From Apophysomyces variabilis (lineage: Eukaryota > Mucoromycota > Mucoromycetes > Mucorales > Mucoraceae), in the NCBI GenBank assembly GCA_002749535.1, contig MZZL01000409.1, forward strand, positions 2,124,160-2,188,159: a DNA stretch of 64,000 nt. Reading direction: 5' to 3'. The notes beneath the pieces were generated by a model. The model was not told where the DNA came from. It was given only the letters and a program-made list of their open reading frames with translations, and searched no databases. Shown here piece after piece: positions 57,996 through 64,000 of this stretch (the stretch's first letter is position 1; each line of letters opens with the position of its first letter). The translations under genes were made by a program, and so were the position numbers.

Positions 57996-59942
57996 ATGGC
58001 GCTCAAGGCAAGTGAAACAAAAAAATTATTGTTACCATCTCGACATTCTAAGAAAATAAATGCCAGCTTGAATTGGAACAATGGCAAAACGCATGCAACG
58101 CCTTTGATAACAAAGACTACAACACAGCACTACAGGCATTCATTGTAAGAGAAGTTCCAGTACAAACGCGTTTCGTCCCGCGATCGCGCTAGCTTTACAC
58201 GCGGCCGTCTTATTGTGTCTCAAATCCCTTTTTTCTTATAGGGCATGGCTGACAACGCCAAGATGCACTTCAATATTGGATTGATCTTTGCGACTGTAGA
58301 TGATCATGAACGTGCGGTATGTAGCGATCGGGTACTAGATAATGTGGTAGAACACCATTTGGGTACAACGTCGTACATTTATATTACGCCGTGAACTAAT
58401 GATTGCTCTCGCATGCGTAAATTAGCTGGCAGCATACACTAGAGCCATTTCCATGGATCCATACTTTGCTGTAGCTTATTTTCAAAAAGGCGTATCCCAA
58501 TTCATTATGAACGATATGGAAGGAGCGGCACAGGATTTCGATAATGCTTACCAGGTAACTGTATTATTTGTACTAGCATGACCTTACCGATTTTCCAGAA
58601 ATTGCGAGGCAATCAAATCATCAATTACACACAGTTGGGACTGGCTTTCCGACTTTATTCATGCGAGGTTCTATTCAACCGAGGCATCTGCCAACTGTAC
58701 CTTGGAAAAATCGACGCAGGCTTAACGGATCTGTACCATGCACAAAAAGCGAAAATGACAGAGGAGCATGACGTGATCGATCAGGCCGTCCGTGACCGAG
58801 GAAAAGGATATTCCGTTTACTCGATACCGCCTGGTGTCCTTTATCGACCGCCGGAAAGCAGGCTACGACAATTGAATGGTGTGGATATGTTTGCCGTTGT
58901 CGATCAACTTGGTATTACTAAACAACAAAAACCGGTAATCGCTGGTATAAAACGTAACAACTCCATTCTGTTATCCGAATTACGGTCCCAACGACGACCC
59001 ACTATCCAAACAGGTCGCTACGAGGACGGTATGCCGATATCCAATAGCCCTATTAAACCAAACATGATTCGTGATAGCGTGCCAGGAACACCACCACAAT
59101 ATGGAGAACAGCCATCACCTGTGCAATCCTTATCATCACCTCATTTCTCAAGACAACAACAAACAAAAACATATTCTACAACAGAACGACGACGAAACGA
59201 TTCATCCACAAATTCTTATCCTGCGACAGACGATTGGGCGGACGCATCTTCATCAACATCCTCATTCAGTTCAAGCATTCGCCATCGCACAGATGGAAGA
59301 CGGGTCGATAGCGGATTTGAATCAGCATACGAAGATAGATACTCGTCCTCGTCACGCAATTCCACACGAAGTCATAAAACGGCTCGTTATTCTCCTCCGC
59401 CTGTTCCACCTATTCCACGTAGCCAAAGTGCGTATGACGAATTTGATACCTCCAGCTATGGCGCCTTCGATCAGGAACTTGATGAAGTATACGGCTCGCT
59501 TGGGACAATGACTATTCATGACCGGGAACGGGACAGAATTCGAGAGAGGTTAAGTAGTAATAACCTTGAAGAAAGACGAGGGAGTGAGCAGAGTGGGCAA
59601 AGTGCCGGCTCATTCGGGAAAAACTTAACACCTCAGCCATCTACATCAGCTTCAACGACAGCATCAGGCAGAGATATGTCAAGTGGCAAAATTAAGATCA
59701 AAGTTCATTACACGGACACTAGAATCTTGATGGTGCCAAGTAATATTACGTTTGAAGATCTGCTCAATCGTGTACGTGAGAAATTCAATGCTCCAACAAC
59801 AATGCGGCTTCAATACAAAGACGAAGACGAAGAGTTCGTTTTGATGATAGATGAAGATGATTTGAGAATGGCACGACAGATAAATAGAATCCGTACCGGA
59901 GATTCTGGCGTTGAAAAAATGGAAATTTGGTGTCTTACATAG
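57996..59942 (+). CDS. noxR: NADPH-oxidase regulator NoxR (p67phox-like)
   Basis: Five exons (57996-58007, 58067-58144, 58242-58316, 58426-58554, 58599-59942) give 545 residues. The N-terminal TPR region (NAKMHFNIGLIFA, YTRAISMDPYFAVAYFQKGVSQFIMNDMEGAAQDF, LGLAFRLYSCEVLFNRGICQLYLGK) matches NoxR. It is followed by the SIPPGVLYRPPESRLRQL activation-like segment, a long Ser/Pro-rich disordered linker and a C-terminal PB1 domain (IKVHYTDTRILMVPSNITFEDLLNRVREKF ... DEDDLRMA). The PB1 lysine and acidic OPCA residues are present. NoxR activates fungal NADPH oxidase with Rac. Its first intron has a GC donor (AAG|GCAAGT, 58008-58066). The model is well supported by homology and phases. Confidence 0.93.
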
Positions 59943-60689
59943 TAATATTAGATATTTGTACCTTTCTTGAAACATACAAACAAAAAACCTATATACTCCA
60001 TCTTGTACAAGGCTTGAATACCTACTTAGGGGTTTCAATCCCGGGAATATCTCCGACTTATTCGGCACACTGAAGAGAAACGAGCTTATGCTCTTCCTTG
60101 TATCGTTTATAATGTCGTTATATTAAATCATTCCTGTTTTAACCGAATTACGGATTACTAATGGCTAAGGTTCTGGGAAAGCAATAAAAAGAAAGGTGTC
60201 ATGGAACAGTGTATCACAAAATTTATTGCCAATATAGTTGCATTTGAAGTCTTGTCAAGCTATTGTTTTCACTAAAAGACATCGAACAGTCGTTCAATTG
60301 CTATATTGTTCTCAACCAGAGTAACAGTCTGGACAAGTTGAAGATAAAAAAAAACAAGTAGCACTCGAAAATGTTCGTACAAGGGAGACGGATGGTAGAA
60401 GGAAGAATAATGAAACAAAGCAAAGCTATTCTGCAATACAAGGATTTCTCTCAATTTTTTTACAATCTGATAAGAGCAATGTGGTGCGAGCATCAGTAAG
60501 ACAAATACAATATGAAATTGTTCCTAGATTTAGTATAATCATATTAGGGAAAAACGGACAATGCAGGAAAATTTGAAACCTTATGACATATGGGGATGAC
60601 GTATTCTAATTTCTGCGTTTTGCTTCTTTCTATACAAATAATGTGCTACGACAATAAATTATAATAGAATGGTATCCAGTTTAATAGGT

Positions 60690-61500
60690 AGGAAAGACGT
60701 GCACTTCCTGAGCCCAATAGGGCGAACGTAGAAAGCAGTTGCCGAATTTTATTGTAGTCAAGGACTCTCGACCAATCACAGCCAAGGTCCATAAAGGGTA
60801 ACTTCCTTTTGGCTTCGGCGCGGGGGGGGCATCGTGCCAAAAAAGGTACATCTTCAAAAGGTACATCTTCAAGAGGTACATCTTCAAGAGGTCCATTTCT
60901 GACATATCGCCGTGCATTATCAAGGCCACTTCCATTGTTACAGTTACGTCGTACCTTATTAGCTTATTTTTCTTATAGTTATCACCACTTTATTATGTAA
61001 TTAAGAAACTTAGAAAAAGATATAAATACGCAAACGATCGAAAAGAATAAAACCATCAACTTATCCGTTTATCATCAGAATACGGCGACGACACTTCAAC
61101 CTTTTGATTGGCTAAAAAAGTGTCGTTGCCGTATTCTGAACTGGAAATCCAATGGCCAGATAGGGTTGAGACAGGTGTAGAAGACAATAAGAGATAAACG
61201 GATAGGATGATGATTTATTCTTTTCGATCGTCTGCGTATTTATATCTTTTTGCTACAATTGTAATTACATAATAATAGTGGTGATAACTATAAGAAAGGA
61301 AAACTATGACGATATGGTGAAACTGTAACCATGAAGAGGGGCTCAGCAATGTACGGCGACAGATCAGAAATGGACTTCTTGAAGATACCTGTTTTTGGAA
61401 TGATGGCCGAAGCAAAAAGGAAGTTACCCTTTATGGATCTTGGCTGTGATTGGTCGGAAGTTCTTGACTACGACAAAATGTCGTGCCTGTAAAGTTGTAG
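60690..61500. repeat. Large inverted repeat (palindromic LTR-like arms)
   Basis: The left arm at about 60690-61070 is matched by the reverse complement of about 61190-61500. Shared blocks include GGTAACTTCCTTTT, GGTCCATAAAGG, TTATAGTTATCACCAC, GATATAAATACGCA and the TATCCGTTTATC end. A second, shorter hairpin fills the middle: ATACGGCGACGACACT and AGTGTCGTTGCCGTAT at 61080-61135. A 15-bp tandem repeat (AGGTACATCTTCAAG, about four units, 60845-60900) is expanded in one arm only. It may be two solo LTRs in inverted orientation or a foldback element. Confidence 0.7.
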
Positions 61501-61539
61501 TGACACAAACCTTTTGCTCAGATCGGCCTTGATCCAAGA

Positions 61540-62080
61540 ACGGTAAACCTTTAACGCTTCGGCCTTCACTACAAAAGAGCAACATCTCCAGGAGGACCAT
61601 GCTCAGCAAAACCATTACATAATCTCTTGCCCGTTTATTTTACTTATTTCGAATGCTCGACCGTATCAGCATTGTTACAATTAGATTTAGAAAAAATATA
61701 AATATCCATGAATTTGCTTAGCAATAAAGATAACTATCCGTTTATTCTCTATCTCTTTTGTTACCCTTGATCCCCAGTGGGTTTGACCTTTGCCAAGAAG
61801 AAAATACCGCGCACGACAAAAAGGTGTGTGTCGTAGCAGTTTTCCTTGTGCTACCTTTTTGCCTGATTTGGAGCGCGTCAGTGCTACCTTCCACCATGGT
61901 GCGTCAATTGCTCTCAATGTGAGTCATGAACGACTATGGTTACTCAAGAACATAATCCTTCATGACTCATTGTCGATCAGGTTATAGAAATAATTCAGTA
62001 TAAATATCATAGACGCAGAAAGCAATAAAGATCATCATTCGTTTTATTCTTCATTTCTTTGTTTGTTATATCTCTTGCTA
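61540..62080 (+). repeat. Two further diverged LTR-like repeat copies
   Basis: 61540-61760 and 61790-62080 repeat the same end structure as the palindrome arms: a TATAAATA box, about 35 nt later an AATAAAG signal, then a CGTTTATTCT-type end. The order TATA, polyadenylation signal, conserved end is like the R/U5 part of an LTR. No internal coding region is present, so they resemble solo LTRs. Confidence 0.5.
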
Positions 62081-62161
62081 TTCAACTACACTTCCGTGGC
62101 CATTGATTGGATCAGCCAAAAAGAAGTACGACATGTGTAACATCAACAAAAATGGGGTGGT

Positions 62162-62166
62162 AAAAA
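62162..62166 (-). terminator. RNA polymerase III terminator of tRNA-Gly
   Basis: Five T residues on the minus strand begin 2 nt after the tRNA 3' end, a typical Pol III stop. Confidence 0.8.
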
Positions 62167-62168
62167 TT

Positions 62169-62238
62169 GCGTGAACGGGGAATCGAACCCCGACCTTCAG
62201 CTTGGAAGGCTGAAATTCTACCATTGAACTATTCACGC
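62169..62238 (-). tRNA. tRNA-Gly (anticodon UCC)
   Basis: On the minus strand a 70-nt cloverleaf is visible: acceptor GCGTGAA paired with TTCACGC, D-arm AATGGTAGA, anticodon stem TCAGC/GCTGA with loop CTTCCAA (anticodon TCC), and T-arm CGGGG...GGTTCGATTCCCCG. No intron. The anticodon reads glycine GGA/GGG codons. LTR-like repeats lie on its 3' side. Confidence 0.93.
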
Positions 62239-63638
62239 ATGCTTCTCGTTGACACGATTTTTTGTAGTTTTTCCGGCCATACACAGGACAACATCAACAT
62301 GGAATTGGCATCGAAATCACAGGAAATGTCCAGAGTATTCACGATGAACAGATTTATGTACACAACCATTATACCGGTTGTAGTGCACCTAATCAGGGTG
62401 CACTGAGAGGGGGTGCACGAGCGGAAAACGAAAACAACCGAACAATTCTGAAGTTAACAATGCAGTGTATAAAACCAGGTGTAACACATCATGATAAATT
62501 ACACACAACATCTGTCTCTCAAGTACATCCATGGACCTTACTTATTGACACAATTTCACCTTTTGTATCTTTTGTTATCATCAATTTTCTATTAGTAGTC
62601 TTAATATGTCTTTAGCTTTAGGATAAACTTAGTTTTCTTGAAGGCAATAAAAATAAATATAGTGGGATCTGATAGAAAAAAACATAATGAATTTTACCAC
62701 ACCTTTTCTGCTCAATTGAACAAGTGGCATTCTATGCTTAGATTGCACTTATTCAGTCGGTTATCTTCCTTTTTTTTTTTTGTATTCCCTTTGTAAACCT
62801 CTTTATTATTGTTTTACTTCAGCTGTTGTTGAGTTATTGTTGTTATTAGATCATTGGACGATCATTGAAACAAGTAACTAGCAATAGGCTTATTGTGTCA
62901 TATTTTGTATTGCCTTTTGAGATCTTATTTCATTGTACCCTTCTGCCACCACTTAGTATATCTATTTTGTCAAGATCTTTTTCTTGTCTGTATACCTTTT
63001 CTAGTGTTTGTTCTGCTAATGTCTTTTATTATCCCTAACGTATACTTTCAACCCTCATACAAACACTGCACGCATCATCATTTGCCAAATTCTTAGATTT
63101 TTTTCTCCTGATTGTCTTACTTTCCTTCAAACGATGATAATTTCTGGAATGCTCAAACCAGCCTTGTTAAAAGCAAAAAATAAAAGATAACTTTTCAATT
63201 ACTGATTGATTTCTTCATTGTCCTTTATTAAATATTATTTAAATAATATTTATATTCTATAAAACAGAATATACTAAAAGATAGTATTCTGCAAAAGAAC
63301 TGAAAAACTGGAACTGAACTGGAACTGAACTGAAAAAGTCAGTTCAATTCTTTCCTAAAACCAAACTAGAACTGAGAGTTGGTTCTTTATAAAAGAACTG
63401 AAGAATCGAAGCCATTTTTCACTTAGACTAATTAGTATAATTCTGAATTAGATCCAGTTTATTCCAAAAGAAAAGGACGACTAAGATTCTAAAAGCATTA
63501 ACTGTTTTATAATATGTGAGTCTAGTCGATTATGTGTGTAGGGAAGTAAAAGGCGCGATGCTAAGAAGCATTATTTAGATGGCGGTGACGTTGCTGGAAC
63601 AGCTAAATATTGTGCCACCATGTAGCAGGATTTGGTCA
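62239..63638. other. Intergenic, AT-rich, with candidate hAT terminal region
   Basis: 62239-63290 has no recognised gene, being AT-rich with several T-rich tracts. From about 63296, short AACTG-type repeats begin (listed separately) that may belong to the hAT element at the right edge. Confidence 0.4.
63296..63420. repeat. Clustered AACTG repeats, possible hAT subterminal region
   Basis: About eight AACTG units lie on the + strand, with one inverted CAGTT, within 125 bp, many as GGAACTGAACT. hAT transposases with BED fingers bind such short subterminal motifs. The cluster sits 220 bp beyond the transposase stop codon. Association is inference. Confidence 0.45.
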
Positions 63639-64000
63639 TCAATGTGACTGCATCTGCCAATATACCAATTCCAAGGCTTTGTTACTTTCTGTAGTAGGAG
63701 CGCAGATTTTCTTTGAAATGTAATCAGCTAGCTCGTCTGACATATTGAGCATTCCGTACAAGTCATAAAGCTCCTTCATCTTTTCATCAATCACAGCTTC
63801 AGCCTCTCCTCTTTTTGGAAAACTGGACCAAGTGTCCTTCACCATGTTCTGGCTAAGGACCTGCCATTCTTCTTCCCAACCACTTTGATACCACCATGAG
63901 AACTTCATACATGGGTCTATTGCAGTGGCAACTGTGTACACGTGCGTATTATCCGTTTTGCAGTAATACTTTTGCAGCTTTTTTAATCCAATCCCAGCAG
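63639..64000 (-). mobile_element. hAT family transposase, C-terminal region (continues beyond the right edge)
   Basis: The frame on the minus strand runs off the window end and stops at 63639. It contains ATAIDPCMKFSWWYQSGWEEEW, resembling the hAT core where a conserved D-P-x-x-K block follows the RNase H-like region. No hATC dimerisation motif is visible, so the C-terminal end is truncated, or another exon lies downstream. No start codon is included. The family call rests on a short, characteristic block. Confidence 0.6.

Larger units (their letters stand above)
59943..62161. other. Intergenic with LTR-like and palindromic repeats
   Basis: After the NoxR 3' end comes a gene-free zone that includes the inverted and direct repeats described separately (60.7-62.1 kb). 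No protein-coding frame is credible; the Lys-Met-Tyr-Leu repeats read from 60840-60900 are a product of a tandem DNA repeat. Confidence 0.5.

Noticed and set aside
60681..60935. Frame with Leu-Lys-Met-Tyr-Leu repeats
   Set aside because: It is a translation of the 15-bp tandem DNA repeat inside a palindromic element; no homology, no splice structure.

Overview
The window looks like nuclear DNA of an early-diverging filamentous fungus, most likely a Mucoromycota (Mucorales-type) genome. The genes are compact and densely interrupted by short introns (mostly about 45-120 nt). The gene set is fungal: Ypt1, a farnesylatable G-gamma, NoxR, BCP1 and NOC2. An ORF1 remnant resembles the LINE-type elements of Mucorales. 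Most exon models were built by hand; wherever I summed the exons they gave an uninterrupted frame with conserved residues across the junctions.

Layout. 1-2513 (-): a decayed copy of a large Fanzor-like (eukaryotic TnpB-like) protein, running off the left edge. 4.5-5.7 kb: a frameshifted LINE-like ORF1. 6.9-15.5 kb: a housekeeping block of NME6-type NDP kinase, a 43-residue candidate gene, Ypt1/Rab1, NOC2 and a DDX59-type zf-HIT DEAD-box helicase. 16.4-21.7 kb: a NAPE-PLD-type phospholipase, followed 3.5 kb later by a degenerate duplicate of its 3' half. 21.9-23.3 kb (-): a secreted LysM-LysM-3D-domain protein. 23.5-27 kb: no recognised gene. 27.0-33.4 kb: an OB-fold protein (RMI2-like), PRPP synthetase, G-protein gamma and PRMT1.

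34.9-39.0 kb (-): an apparently intact five-exon, 1287-codon Fanzor-like gene with RuvC-I, zinc-finger and RuvC-III motifs. Potential hairpins lie just 3' of its stop. This is the best candidate for an unusual system, an RNA-guided nuclease carried by a transposon. Its N-terminal half is clearly homologous to the decayed copy at 1-2.5 kb.

41.5-53.3 kb: LisH-WD40 protein, BCP1/BCCIP, F-box-WD40 protein, PX-AGC kinase and GPN1 GTPase. 53.6-54.1 kb: a long-armed palindromic MITE. 54.9-55.2 kb: an 81-residue candidate gene. 58.0-59.9 kb: NoxR (p67phox-like). 60.7-62.1 kb: a cluster of inverted and direct LTR-like repeats next to a tRNA-Gly(UCC). 63.3-64.0 kb: subterminal repeats and the C-terminal part of a hAT transposase, running off the right edge.

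The cellular genes do not form a single pathway. They cover vesicle traffic (Ypt1), ribosome biogenesis (NOC2, BCP1), nucleotide metabolism (NME6, PRS), lipid signalling (NAPE-PLD), G-protein/kinase/ROS signalling (G-gamma, PX-AGC kinase, NoxR), RNA polymerase assembly (GPN1) and arginine methylation (PRMT1). Mobile DNA of at least five kinds (Fanzor, LINE, hAT, MITE, LTR-like) fills the intervals.
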